A stretch of DNA of 64,000 nt, from contig NZ_JAHCST010000001.1 of NCBI RefSeq assembly GCF_018476525.1, positions 1-64,000 on the forward strand, written 5' to 3'. The position numbers were made by a program, and so were the translations under genes. Origin of the DNA: Acrocarpospora catenulata. GTDB lineage: Bacteria; Actinomycetota; Actinomycetes; Streptosporangiales; Streptosporangiaceae. The first letter of the stretch is position 1. Every line of letters begins with the position of its first letter. The notes beneath the pieces were generated by a model, which saw nothing but the letters and a program-made list of their open reading frames with translations, was not told where the DNA came from and searched no databases. Below are positions 43,409 to 51,674 of this stretch, piece by piece.

Positions 43409-44299
43409 ATGATCGAGCACATCGACCGCATGCTGCGGCATCTGCTGATCTCACGAGTGGACCACCTGACCGACGAGACCCAGGTGCGGTTCCAGCCGCC
43501 GGATGAGGACTGGCGGACGTTCGTCACCAACCTCTCCCGGCTGGCGCTCAACGTCTACCTGGTGGAGCTGCGGGAGAACAGACGGCTGCGTACCAACGAA
43601 CGCTTCCGTACCGAGGTCGCGGGACTGGCGCTGAGCGAGCTCGCGCCGCGCCGGGTCGACCTGCACTACCTGGTCACCGCTTGGAGCCCGGCGACGCCGA
43701 ACCAGGCGATCGAGCCGACCGTCGACGAACACGCACTCCTCTACCGCGTCGCCGCCGTCCTGCTCGCCGCCGAGCCACTGAAGCCGGCCGAGATCTATGG
43801 CCGCGGTTCGCTGCCTCCCGCCTTCCCTCCGCTCCTCGCGGAGGCCGAACTACCGACCAGCGTGCTCCCGGACGACGGCTTCCCCAAGTACGCCGAGTTC
43901 TGGGGCACGATGGGGGGCCGCCAGCCGTGGCGCCCCGCGATCCACCTCACCGTCACGGTGCCGGTCACCTTCGACCCCGACGAACTCGGCCCGCTGGTCA
44001 CCACCCAGATGACCGGCCTCGGCCGGCCAGAAGCAGCCGACATCAGAATCGTGACCTGGATCGGCGGCACCGTGCGGGACGCGTCCGGCGCCCCGATACC
44101 CGGCGCCTGGGTACGCATCGAGACCCCGGACGGCTCTCCAGTACACACCGCGGAGACCACGTCCCAGGGCCGCTACACCGTGGACCGCCTCCCCGCCGGC
44201 CGCTACAGATGCCGGGTCCGGGCCACCGGCCTGGGCGAACGGGTACGCGAGATCGACATCCCCGGAGCCACCGACGACTACGACGTCACCTTCGACTGA
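43409..44299 (+). CDS. eCIS tube terminator/cap protein (Pvc16/DUF4255-like) with carboxypeptidase-regulatory-like domain
   Basis: The N-terminal 190 residues match DUF4255/Pvc16: MIEHIDRMLRHLLISRV, LALNVYLVELRENRRLRTNE and DLHYLVTAWSPATPNQAIEP. This protein caps the distal end of tube and sheath. The C-terminal 80 residues (VTWIGGTVRDASGAPIPGAW, RYTVDRLPAGRYRCRVRATG) are a carboxypeptidase-regulatory-like beta-sandwich, probably exposed on the particle. ATG 43409 is preferred; an upstream in-frame GTG (43373) would add 12 residues. It is the last gene of the eCIS operon. Confidence 0.88.
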   Translation: MIEHIDRMLRHLLISRVDHLTDETQVRFQPPDEDWRTFVTNLSRLALNVYLVELRENRRLRTNERFRTEVAGLALSELAPRRVDLHYLVTAWSPATPNQAIEPTVDEHALLYRVAAVLLAAEPLKPAEIYGRGSLPPAFPPLLAEAELPTSVLPDDGFPKYAEFWGTMGGRQPWRPAIHLTVTVPVTFDPDELGPLVTTQMTGLGRPEAADIRIVTWIGGTVRDASGAPIPGAWVRIETPDGSPVHTAETTSQGRYTVDRLPAGRYRCRVRATGLGERVREIDIPGATDDYDVTFD

Positions 44300-44469
44300 C
44301 CCCCAGACAGCGAACCATCGCGGAACGCCCCGGAGCCGTGGACGTCGCCGATTCCCTCCACCTAGAACTCGGCGCGCAGACCCCATCGCGGCAGGTCGCG
44401 GGTGGCGGATGGGTAGGTGTCGTCTGCCCTGCTCGACTTGCTGGTGCCGTTCGTCCCAAGCGGCACCCG

Positions 44470-45999
44470 TTACCGCGCGAGTAGCGGGAGCGCTGGGAAG
44501 GTGTAGTCCTGCCACAGCAGTCGTGAGGTCTCTTCCGGGTAGGCGGTGACCGTCGACGGTGTGTCGAAGAGCTGCGCGAGGCGATGGTCGGTGTCGTACG
44601 GAGGCCAGCCCGGGTCGCCGTGCGCGGCGAACGCCGTCCACGCCGTGCGGATCCGTGCGGACAACTCCTCCGCCTCCGGGGAGGGCGGGTCGCCGATCAG
44701 CATGGCGGGCTGTCCGCTGGTCAGGTTGCCGAAGACGAGCGGTACGTCCAGGCCGTGGCAGGCGCCGAGGGCGCCGCCCAATCCCGGGGCGGGCCAGGTC
44801 AGTTCGTAGAGGTGGGCCTGGCCGCCGCCGGCGAGCTGCGCGTCGGCGAGGTGGAGGCTTGGCATGCGGAACAGCCAGTCCGCGTTGACCAGTTCGTACA
44901 GCTCCTCATCGGCCGTGGCAGGGAACGCCTCTCGGTATCGGCGTGCGCCGTCCGGGCCGGGGGCGAGCATGTGCAGAGCGGTCTCGGTCTGCTCGTGTGT
45001 GACCTGGCCGAGTACGCCGTCGATCAGGCTGAACAACCGGTGCTCGTCACGAGTGTGCCCGACGAGAAGTGCGACGTCCCGGGCGGCGCCGTCAGCCAGC
45101 GCCTGCCAAGGGGTCGTCGGCAGGACGTCACCGTCGACAACCGGTGCGAACGGGATCGGCCGGTGGGTGATCTGCCCCCAGCGCTCCCGCCACTGGACCG
45201 TTTTGGCGTGGATCGCGTCGCCGGCGGCGGGCAGCAGAGCCGGGGCCACCGCCGACAGGCCGGACACCGTGGGCCGTACCCCCAGCTCGGCGGCGAAGGC
45301 GGCGGCGATGTCGGTGGCCAGTTCGAGGGAGAAGAACGTCCCCGGCACGCTCTGCGCGACCGCCCGGCGGAAGAGCCCGGCGGCGCGCGGCATGGCGAGC
45401 AGCGCGGCGACCGATCCGCCACCCGCCGACTGGCCGAAGATCGTGACCTGGTCCGGGTCACCGCCGAACACCCGGATGTTGTCCCGCACCCACTGCAAGG
45501 CCGCGACCTGGTCGAGCAGTCCCCGGTTGGCCGGGGCTCCGTCGATCTGCGCGAAACCCTCGATACCCAGACGGTAGTTGAGGGTCACGACCACGGTTCC
45601 GCTTCCGGCCAGGCGCCCGGCGTCGTATTCCGGGAGGCTGGAGTTGCCGATGGCGTAAGCGCCGCCGGGGATCCACACCATCACCGGGAGCGCTGCCGCC
45701 GGATCCGGTTCCGGTGTCCAGACGTTGAGCGTCAACCAGTCGTCGCCGGCGTCGTCCTGGGACGCCCCGAGCACGCCGGCCTGCGGGGGCGGCGGGCCGA
45801 ACGCGAGCGCAGGGCGCACACCGTCCCAGCCGCGCACCGGCTGCGGCGCGGCGAAACGGAGGGCGCCGACCGGCGGCTCGGCGAACGGGATGCCGCGAAA
45901 GACCGCCAGCCCCGCCTCCCGGCCGCCGCGGAGGACGCCGGCCGCCGTGCGGACTTCCGGCTCTGACTCAGACGACTTGCTGGATGCGCTGACAGCCAT
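44470..45999 (-). CDS. Carboxylesterase, type B family
   Basis: The 509-residue protein is an alpha/beta-hydrolase. The oxyanion-hole region is PVMVWIPGGAYAIGNSS, the nucleophile elbow is FGQSAGGGSVAALL, and the family start GVLRGGREAGLAVFRGIPFA is intact. The catalytic acid and His lie in the C-terminal half (H in GACHGLDVPLVFGN). The ATG at 45999 follows the ribosome site GGAGAGGA and is preferred over more upstream starts. No signal peptide is visible. The substrate cannot be told from sequence; p-nitrobenzyl- or general ester hydrolases are closest by motif. Confidence 0.92.
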   Translation of the reverse strand: MAVSASSKSSESEPEVRTAAGVLRGGREAGLAVFRGIPFAEPPVGALRFAAPQPVRGWDGVRPALAFGPPPPQAGVLGASQDDAGDDWLTLNVWTPEPDPAAALPVMVWIPGGAYAIGNSSLPEYDAGRLAGSGTVVVTLNYRLGIEGFAQIDGAPANRGLLDQVAALQWVRDNIRVFGGDPDQVTIFGQSAGGGSVAALLAMPRAAGLFRRAVAQSVPGTFFSLELATDIAAAFAAELGVRPTVSGLSAVAPALLPAAGDAIHAKTVQWRERWGQITHRPIPFAPVVDGDVLPTTPWQALADGAARDVALLVGHTRDEHRLFSLIDGVLGQVTHEQTETALHMLAPGPDGARRYREAFPATADEELYELVNADWLFRMPSLHLADAQLAGGGQAHLYELTWPAPGLGGALGACHGLDVPLVFGNLTSGQPAMLIGDPPSPEAEELSARIRTAWTAFAAHGDPGWPPYDTDHRLAQLFDTPSTVTAYPEETSRLLWQDYTFPALPLLAR

Positions 46000-46066
46000 T
46001 TTGCGGTCCTCTCCCCGTTCCTGCTGAGCCGAGGATCGCAATGCGCGCCATCTACGGGCAAACCAT

Positions 46067-46267
46067 TTATGAGCGCGCATTCCTCGACACGTGAGCGCTG
46101 TGCGCCCGGGCCAGTTCCATCAGCGGGGAAAGCGCGTCCCGGGTGACGACCTCGACGTGGTGTTCGAAGTAATGGCCGGTCGGCTGCCCGCTGTCCGCCT
46201 GCGGCACCCCCTCGTTCCACGGCGCCGCCCCGGCGTCTCTCGCTTGCCACGACCCAACCTTCTCCCA
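46067..46267 (-). pseudogene. Truncated remnant of a conserved hypothetical gene
   Basis: Reading the minus strand in the same frame that follows the sigma-factor stop, the sequence WEKVGSWQARDAG, then DSGQPTGHYFEHHVEVV, LMELARAHSAHVSRNARS runs to a TAA at 46067-46069. The GHYFEHHVxV and AHVSRNAR patterns resemble a conserved actinobacterial hypothetical protein family that normally continues past SRNARR. No start codon or upstream half is present and it ends early, so it looks like a gene fragment. The family recognition is from memory of sequence patterns, hence moderate confidence. Confidence 0.4.
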
Positions 46268-46270
46268 GGT

Positions 46271-47242
46271 TCAGGTCTCCGCACTGTGAGGGGAAGCTGC
46301 CGACACGGCGGTGATCTTGGCCGGGTTCATCATCCACAGCACATGGTCGATGCCCTGTGCCGAGGCGTCGACCGTGAGGACCGTGAACACCTTTCCGTCG
46401 CGGCTCAGCAGAGCGGAGGTTTGCCCGTTCGTGTTCGCGTACCGTACGTCGACTCCGGCCCAGAAGTGGTGCGCGAACGCCTTCACGTACCTGGCCACCC
46501 GCGACGCGCCCGCCACGGGGAAGCGAGAGGCGCGCACGGCGCCGCCGCCGTCCGAGTAGCTGGTCACGTCCGCGGCGAAGAGTTCTTCCAGAGCGGTCAG
46601 GTCACCGGAGCGGGCAGCGGCGACGAAGGCCGTCAGCAGCCTGCGTTGTTCGGCTCTGGTCACACGCGTGCGACGTTCGGCGAGCACGCGCTTGCGGGCC
46701 CTGCTGACCAGCTGGCGTACCGCCGCCTCGCTGACCTGGATGATGTCGGCGATCTGCCGGTAGGGGTAGTCGAAAGCGTTCCGCAACACGTATGCCGCGC
46801 GCTCGGTCGGCGAGAGCCGCTCCAGGAGAAGCAGGACCCCGAACTCCAGAGCCTCACCCCGCTCGGCGCCGAGGTACGGGTCCGCGCCGGTGTCGACCGG
46901 TTCGGGCAGCCATGGACCGACTTAGGTCTCGCGTCGCACCCGAGCGGACTGGCCCGCGTTGATGGCCAGCCGTGTGGTCGCCGTCGCCAGGAACGCGGCG
47001 GGGTTGCTCACCGTGGCGCGGTCGGCGGTCTGCCAGCGCAGCCAGACGTCCTGCACCAGATCCTCGGCTTCGGTGACGCTGCCCAGCATCCGGTAGGCGA
47101 TGCCGAACAGCCGCGGCCGTACACCCGCGAACACCGCGGCGGCCTGTTCAAGATCCTCCGGCCCGCCGGATTCGTCCGCCGCCCCGGTATCGGCCACTGT
47201 CGCCGCCCCCTGCCCAAGCGATCCCGCTGCGCCGGGTCCCAT
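46271..47242 (-). pseudogene. ECF41 (SigJ-like) sigma factor gene interrupted by an in-frame TAA
   Basis: The gene encodes an ECF41 sigma factor: region 2 (GVRPRLFGIAYRMLGSVTEA, VQDVWLRWQ), region 4 (YRQIADIIQVSEAAVRQLVS), linker motif WLPEP and the SnoaL-like C-terminal domain with SDGGGA and NPAKI. The frame is continuous over about 324 codons except for TAA at 46922-46924, between RVRRET and VGPWLPEP, where relatives usually have Tyr (TAC). One base change (C to A) explains it. The N-terminal product would lack region 4. It may be a pseudogene, read-through or a sequencing error. The ATG at 47242 is the likely start. Confidence 0.8.
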
Positions 47243-47336
47243 CCTTGCACCCTGGAAGATCCCCTCCGGCGGAGGCGCCCAGGCTCCCAGCGACGACATC
47301 CGAACCATCCGCGGAAAAAGAAATTTCGCGGCGGGC

Positions 47337-47363
47337 TGTCACAAACCCTGAGGCTGCCCTGTC
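47337..47363 (+). promoter_or_regulatory. Putative ECF41-type promoter of the SDR gene
   Basis: TGTCACA (47337-47343) followed after 16 bases by TGTC (47360-47363) closely matches the ECF41 consensus TGTCACA-N16-CGTC. It lies about 50 bases before the SDR gene's ATG and next to the ECF41 gene, as in most ECF41 loci. The -10 element has T instead of C at its first base. Confidence 0.6.
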
Positions 47364-47415
47364 TTGGCTGGTGACCGGTTGGCACACAGGTGCCCCGGGA
47401 AACGGAGGGTTTGTC

Positions 47416-48171
47416 ATGAAAATCGTAGTAGTCGGCGGGACTGGGCTCATCGGGTCGAAGCTGGTGGCGAAGCTGGGTGAGCACGGTCACGAGGCGGTGC
47501 CGGCGGCGCCGAACACCGGCGTCAACACCCTCACCGGGGAGGGGCTGGCCGAGGTGCTGGCAGGCGCGTCGGTGGTGATCGATGTCTCGAACTCGCCGTC
47601 CTTCGAGGACGCTGCGGTGCTGGAGTTCTTCGAGACCTCCACGCGCAATCTGCTCGCCGCGGAGGCGGCGGCCGGCGTCGGTCACCACGTCGCGGTGTCG
47701 GTGGTGGGGACGGAGCGGCTGCCTGAGAACGGCTACTTCCGGGCGAAGATCGCCCAGGAAAAGCTGATCGAGAAGTCGTCGATCCCGTTCTCGCTCGTGC
47801 ACTCGACCCAGTTCTTCGAGTTCGTCCGGGGCATCGCCGATGAGGCCACGGACGGCACCACGGTGCGGATCGCGCCCGTGCTCTTCCAGCCCATCGCGGG
47901 CGATGAGGTCGCGCAAGCGGTCGGCAGGGTCGCGGTGGGGTCGCCGTTGAACGGCCGGGTCGAGATCGCCGGACCCGAGCAGTACCGGATGGACGAGTTC
48001 TTCCGCGACGCGCTGGCCGGTTGGGGGGATCCGCGTCAGGTGGTCACCGACCCGCACGCGCGCTACTTCGGAAGCGAGCTGAGCGAGGGGACGCTGGTGC
48101 CGGATGCCGGCGCCACCCTGGGCAAGATCCGCTACCGCGACTGGCCCGGCCGGAACGCGGCCGGAAAGTAA
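47416..48171 (+). CDS. NAD(P)-binding SDR-family oxidoreductase (ECF41 partner)
   Basis: The 251-residue atypical short-chain dehydrogenase has the Rossmann start MKIVVVGGTGLIGSKLVAKL (GGxGxxG) and the NmrA-like segment VVIDVSNSPSFEDAAVLEFF. The usual YxxxK becomes YFRAKIAQEKLI. ECF41 sigma genes are typically paired with a carboxymuconolactone decarboxylase, oxidoreductase or epimerase; this oxidoreductase lies divergently with a matching promoter. The ATG at 47416 follows a GGAGGG site. Its substrate is unknown. Confidence 0.88.
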   Translation: MKIVVVGGTGLIGSKLVAKLGEHGHEAVPAAPNTGVNTLTGEGLAEVLAGASVVIDVSNSPSFEDAAVLEFFETSTRNLLAAEAAAGVGHHVAVSVVGTERLPENGYFRAKIAQEKLIEKSSIPFSLVHSTQFFEFVRGIADEATDGTTVRIAPVLFQPIAGDEVAQAVGRVAVGSPLNGRVEIAGPEQYRMDEFFRDALAGWGDPRQVVTDPHARYFGSELSEGTLVPDAGATLGKIRYRDWPGRNAAGK

Positions 48172-48421
48172 CCTCGAGGTCGAGGCGCACACCGAACAGG
48201 ACGCCTCCTACGAGCGGGTCTATCCCGGTACGCAGGCAGCGGCCGGGATCCCGCTCTCGTCCTGGCTCGACAGCCGTTCGTGGGGGGCCTGGCCGACTAC
48301 GGCGCCGGCTCGAGCCCGGCCATTAGGCTCTGCTGGTCCTGGCGCATCTACGCAACGCGGTCATTCGGCTCCGTCTGTCGCGATCGGACGGGCTTCGGCG
48401 CGGAGCCCGGAGGGCTCGTAC
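48172..48421. other. Intergenic stretch with possible coding remnants
   Basis: No intact gene was found. Two stretches look as if once coding: immediately after the SDR stop a frame reads VEAHTEQDASYERVYPG and then SSWLDSRSWGAW, and near 48330-48400 a frame reads ALLVLAHLRNAVIRLRLSR, which resembles transposase or other helical tails but lies behind a TAG. Neither has a start or a full domain. Together with the broken sigma gene they suggest a decaying stretch of chromosome. Confidence 0.3.
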
Positions 48422-49090
48422 TCATGAGCGGAGGTAGTGGGAGTTCACGGCGGGTTGGCCGGTGTAGTTGGGGCCGGCGTGGTCGTCGCTGCCCAGGTAG
48501 GTATAGGGGAGGGTGAGATCGCGGCGGGCGGGGCAGGTGATGCGGCGGGTTCTGGAGTTGTAGGTGAAGCCCGTGGCCCGGAGGTCGCGGGTGAGGCGGG
48601 GGCCGAAGGGCGTGCCGGAGTCGTCGCGGATGGCGTGCGGGTCGAAGTTGGCGATGAAGAGGCCGTCTGGGGCCAGCCATGTTGCGGCTTTGGTGAGGAT
48701 GGCGAGTTTGTCGCCGATGTAGTGGAGGCCGTGCACGCTTGTGATCAGGTCGAAGGGGGCGTCGGGGGTCCAGGTCGTGATCGAGGCGGTGATCAGCTGG
48801 AGGCGGGGTGGGGTGGGCGGACCCGCGAAGAAGTCGACCAGGTCGACGCCGACGAGTTCGAACTCGCCGGGGATGGTGCGGGCGGCCTCGAAGAGGGCGT
48901 TGGCCGTGCCGCAGCAGAGGTCCAGCCATCGGGGGACCGCACCCGCCGAGATCCGGTCGCGGAGGAACCGGGCGATGTCCAGGCCCAGCTCCCGGCGGTA
49001 ACCGGCCAGCCGACGCTCCCGGTTCATGGCGTTGTTGGCGACGACCGGAGAACGTTCAAGCTCGGCATCGCCGAGCAGGCCCAGGTTCAC
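48422..49090 (-). CDS. Class I SAM-dependent methyltransferase
   Basis: The 222-residue protein contains the SAM-binding motif I WLDLCCGTANALFEA, motif II ELVGVDLVDFF, and the post-motif FDLITSVHGLHYIGD. The N-terminus SPVVANNAMNRERRLAGY is a conserved block of this actinobacterial group, so the GTG at 49090 is preferred to ATG 49027. The substrate is unknown. The gene lies on the minus strand between remnants and a crystallin J1-like gene. Only short repeats separate it from that gene. Confidence 0.87.
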   Translation of the reverse strand: MNLGLLGDAELERSPVVANNAMNRERRLAGYRRELGLDIARFLRDRISAGAVPRWLDLCCGTANALFEAARTIPGEFELVGVDLVDFFAGPPTPPRLQLITASITTWTPDAPFDLITSVHGLHYIGDKLAILTKAATWLAPDGLFIANFDPHAIRDDSGTPFGPRLTRDLRATGFTYNSRTRRITCPARRDLTLPYTYLGSDDHAGPNYTGQPAVNSHYLRS

Positions 49091-49139
49091 GGATGGAACT
49101 CACGGACTGAACTCATGTGCGACCTCGACTAAGCCGAAC
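49091..49139. repeat. Short degenerate repeats of the neighbouring gene's 3' end
   Basis: On the minus strand the bases just after the crystallin J1-like gene repeat the end of that gene in altered form: GTCGAGGTCGCACATGAGTT followed by an in-frame stop (reading VEVAHEFSP) mirrors IEVVHEFRP, and shorter CATGAGTTC/GAGTTC copies flank it. The block looks like slippage or partial duplication at the gene end. A few dozen bases only; function not expected. Confidence 0.45.
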
Positions 49140-49484
49140 TCATGGACGGAACTCATGGACGACCTCGATCTGGCCGACGATGTTGGCGTTGAACTCGGGG
49201 AGTTCCTCGGCGGGGACCCAGAGTTCGAGGACGGTCTGGCCGCCCACCTGTTGTACGGGGTAGCGCTCCAGGAAGTCGGAGCGGACCTCGAAGCGGGTGA
49301 CGTAGCCGACGCCGGAGCGGGGGACGTTCCAGTCGCGGGCGATCTTGATGGCGTAGTCCTCGTTGAGTACGGGGTAGAAGATCGGCTGGTCGGGGAGGCG
49401 GGGTGGCCAGGCTCGCCAGTCGGAGTCGCGGACCAGGTCGAGTTCCTCTGGGCCGGTGGGGCGCCATAAGGTCGTCGTCTTCAT
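49140..49484 (-). CDS. Small 'ADP-ribosylation/crystallin J1'-annotated protein
   Basis: A 114-residue protein beginning MKTTTLWRPTGPEELDLVRD, with DWRAWPPRLPDQPIFYPVLN, WNVPRSGVGYVTRFEVRSDF and ELWVPAEELPEFN. This small conserved family is common in actinomycetes and is usually annotated ADP-ribosylation/crystallin J1, although it lacks the ADP-ribosylglycohydrolase fold and has no proven activity. ATG 49484 fits the family start better than ATG 49502. The function is unknown. Confidence 0.75.
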   Translation of the reverse strand: MKTTTLWRPTGPEELDLVRDSDWRAWPPRLPDQPIFYPVLNEDYAIKIARDWNVPRSGVGYVTRFEVRSDFLERYPVQQVGGQTVLELWVPAEELPEFNANIVGQIEVVHEFRP

Positions 49485-49558
49485 GCTCGTATTGTCGGGC
49501 ATGTCGGGCGGCTGGGTGGATGGCGCCGAGTGGGGGTTGCGTTGCCTACCATGTTGCG

Positions 49559-50422
49559 GTGATTACGCTCGAGCGGTGGGAGTGGGAGGCCAGGGCGCAA
49601 GCCCATCGGGGGCGGGTGGATGCCTGGATTGTGCCGCATCTGGAGCGGCGGCGGAGTGGGGCCGCTCATCCGGTTGAGGACTTTCTGTTTAGCTATTACG
49701 GGTATCGGCCGAGCAAGCTGCGCCGGTGGCATCCGGGTGCAGGCGTGGTGCTCGGCGGGGCCCGGGAATTCGGGTCCGGATATGTCGTGACCGACGCGGG
49801 CATGACGTTGGACGTGCCGGCGTTGGTGGCGCGCCGCCGGGAGTCGATCGAGTGGATCGCGGCCCTGCTTGGCGCCACGGCGGGGCGGGCGGGGCAGTTC
49901 GGGTGTTTCGGTATGCACGAGTGGGCGATGGTCTACCGGGTGCCCGCCGAGCAGGTCCGGCACACCGCGCAGCCGCTGCGCATGCCGTTGGACCAGGTGG
50001 CCACCGTGGTCGAGGAGCGCACGCTGCGCTGCACCCATTTCGACGCGTTCCGCTTCTTCACCGAACGGGCACGCCCGCTCAACCTCACCCAGCTCACCCG
50101 CGAACGGCAGATCACCTCGGAACAGCCCGGGTGCCTGCACGCCAACATGGACCTGTACAAATGGGCGATCAAGCTCTCCCCGCTGGTCCCCGGCGAGTTG
50201 GTGGCCGACTGCTTCGAACTGGCCCGCGACATCCGCGCGGTCGACATGCGCGCCAGCCCGTACGACCTGAGCCACCTCGGCTACCAGCCCATCCCCATCG
50301 AAACCGCCCCGGGCCGGACCGAGTACGCCGTCGCCCAGCGCACCTTCGCCGAACGCGCCGCCCCCCTGCGCCAAGCCTTGCTCACGGCCTGCCAGGGACT
50401 CCTCCAGGACGACGGCGGATAA
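49559..50422 (+). CDS. Conserved protein of the family annotated 3-methyladenine DNA glycosylase
   Basis: The 287-residue protein has the blocks HPVEDFLFSYYGYRPSKLRR, RWHPGAGVVL, FGCFGMHEWAMVYR, RCTHFDAFRFFT, QPGCLHANMDLYKWAIKL and RDIRAVDMRASPYDL. This is a well-conserved actinomycete family often labelled 3-methyladenine DNA glycosylase, but no glycosylase helix-hairpin-helix motif is seen and the label is doubtful. The start is taken as GTG 49559 (ITLERWEWEARAQAH). It converges on the sirtuin gene after ten bases. Confidence 0.75.
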   Translation: MITLERWEWEARAQAHRGRVDAWIVPHLERRRSGAAHPVEDFLFSYYGYRPSKLRRWHPGAGVVLGGAREFGSGYVVTDAGMTLDVPALVARRRESIEWIAALLGATAGRAGQFGCFGMHEWAMVYRVPAEQVRHTAQPLRMPLDQVATVVEERTLRCTHFDAFRFFTERARPLNLTQLTRERQITSEQPGCLHANMDLYKWAIKLSPLVPGELVADCFELARDIRAVDMRASPYDLSHLGYQPIPIETAPGRTEYAVAQRTFAERAAPLRQALLTACQGLLQDDGG

Positions 50423-50432
50423 TTCGGGGACT

Positions 50433-51146
50433 CTATGTCGTCAGGCGCCGGACCAGTTCCGGTACGGCCTCGCCGATCGGTTCCCGGATCACCTCGTCCG
50501 CCAGTTGGTCGTACGGCGTGGGGTCGGCGTTGACGATGAGCAGCCGCGCCCCGGACCGCACGGCCAGCCGCACCAGGCCGGCGGCGGGTTGCACCTGCAA
50601 CGACGTGCCGACCGCGACGAAGACCTCGGACCGTTCGGCGGCGTGTACCGCCTCGGTCAGGGTCTGCTCGGGCAGGGACTCGCCGAACATGACGGTGGTG
50701 GTCTTCAGGATGCCGCCGCAGGCGGGACAGGCGGGGTCGGGGTGGCCGGCGTCGATGCGGTCGAGCGCGGCCCGCAGGGTGGACCGCGCCGCACAGTCCA
50801 CACAGATCACGCCGAACATGTTGCCGTGCAGTTCCAGCACCCTGCCGGGGTCGGATCCCGCCTTCTGGTGCAGGCCGTCCACGTTCTGGGTGATCAACCG
50901 GTCCAGCCGCCCGGACTTCTCCAGCTCCACCAGGGCCAGATGGGCCGCGTTGGGTACGGCCTGCCAGGCCGGGCTGGCCCGGCGATACTCCCAGGAACGG
51001 CGGCGGATCGCGGGGTCGCCCAGGTAGTAGTCGATGGTGACCAGCTTCTGGTAGTCCGGGTCGGCCCGCCACAGACCGTTCGCTCCACGGTAGTCGGGAA
51101 TGCCGGACTCGGTGGAGATCCCGGCGCCGGTCAGGAAAGTGATCAC
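50433..51146 (-). CDS. NAD-dependent protein deacylase, sirtuin (Sir2/CobB family)
   Basis: A 237-residue sirtuin with all catalytic motifs: LTGAGISTESGIPDYRG (NAD-binding GAGxS and GIPDFR-type), TQNVDGLHQKAG, catalytic His in ELHGN, and a zinc-ribbon CVDC...CPAC. It removes acyl groups from Lys using NAD, as in bacterial acetyl-CoA synthetase control. The GTG start at 51146 overlaps the stop of the DUF2809 gene (GTGA), indicating a two-gene operon. The length is typical for bacterial sirtuins. Confidence 0.95.
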   Translation of the reverse strand: MITFLTGAGISTESGIPDYRGANGLWRADPDYQKLVTIDYYLGDPAIRRRSWEYRRASPAWQAVPNAAHLALVELEKSGRLDRLITQNVDGLHQKAGSDPGRVLELHGNMFGVICVDCAARSTLRAALDRIDAGHPDPACPACGGILKTTTVMFGESLPEQTLTEAVHAAERSEVFVAVGTSLQVQPAAGLVRLAVRSGARLLIVNADPTPYDQLADEVIREPIGEAVPELVRRLTT

Positions 51147-51526
51147 CTTGTCACCCCTTTCGCGTGGGCGGCCCAGCCCGCCAGCGCCCCCACCGCGTAC
51201 CAGAACAGGTCAGGCGCGTTGAACGTGCTCCCCAGCACCAGACGGGCCAGCACGCTCTGCTCGGACAGCGCCGCCGGAACCCCGGTGAGCTGGGCGAACT
51301 CCACCATCCAGCTGATCGTGAGCGCCGCCGCGGCCACGGCGACCGGCCGGGCTCTCGGCACGATGGCGACGATGACCGCGTACAGGAGAAGGGTGTACAG
51401 GGCGTCCCCCGCGTACTTCGCGAAAGGGCCCGCGCCGAACGCCCGTACCCCCAGCCCTGCCGCGACAACCACCAAGGCAGCCGACGCCGCGAACAGTCGA
51501 ACCCGCAGAACATCACGGACACTCAC
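51143..51526 (-). CDS. DUF2809-family small membrane protein
   Basis: The 127-residue protein has four hydrophobic segments (LFAASAALVVVAAGLGVRAF, YTLLLYAVIVAIV, VAAAALTISWMVEFAQLTG, FWYAVGALAGWAAHAKG) and the DUF2809 pattern KYAGDALYTLL and STFNAPDLFWYAVG. VanZ-like folds are related; the function is unknown. The GTG at 51526 is chosen because codons upstream show no conservation. It is translationally coupled to the sirtuin gene. Confidence 0.8.
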   Translation of the reverse strand: MSVRDVLRVRLFAASAALVVVAAGLGVRAFGAGPFAKYAGDALYTLLLYAVIVAIVPRARPVAVAAAALTISWMVEFAQLTGVPAALSEQSVLARLVLGSTFNAPDLFWYAVGALAGWAAHAKGVTR

Positions 51527-51601
51527 AACACGGACACTATCGAGCGGCCCGAGCGGAGGCGCCCGCAGGCGAGGGCCGCTGGGAAAAACCCGTACCGTGG
51601 A

Positions 51602-51628
51602 TGTCCGGTCGGGGGAGACGGCCTCGAC
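51602..51628 (+). promoter_or_regulatory. Possible ECF-type promoter of the YciI/ECF42 pair
   Basis: TGTCCG (51602-51607) and CGAC (51625-51628) are separated by 17 bases, about 45 bases before the YciI-like start. This resembles the TGTCGA/CGA(C/T)-type elements reported for ECF42 autoregulated promoters, with two -35 mismatches. The assignment is tentative. Confidence 0.35.
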
Positions 51629-51674
51629 GTCTCCGGTGAGCGGCACCGACGCCGCCCAAGGAGAGGAGCGAACC

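Noticed and set aside
48330-48420. A possible transposase tail (ALLVLAHLRNAVIRL)
   Set aside because: Too short, no DDE residues, no inverted repeats or target duplication found, and a stop directly upstream. Kept only as a possible remnant.
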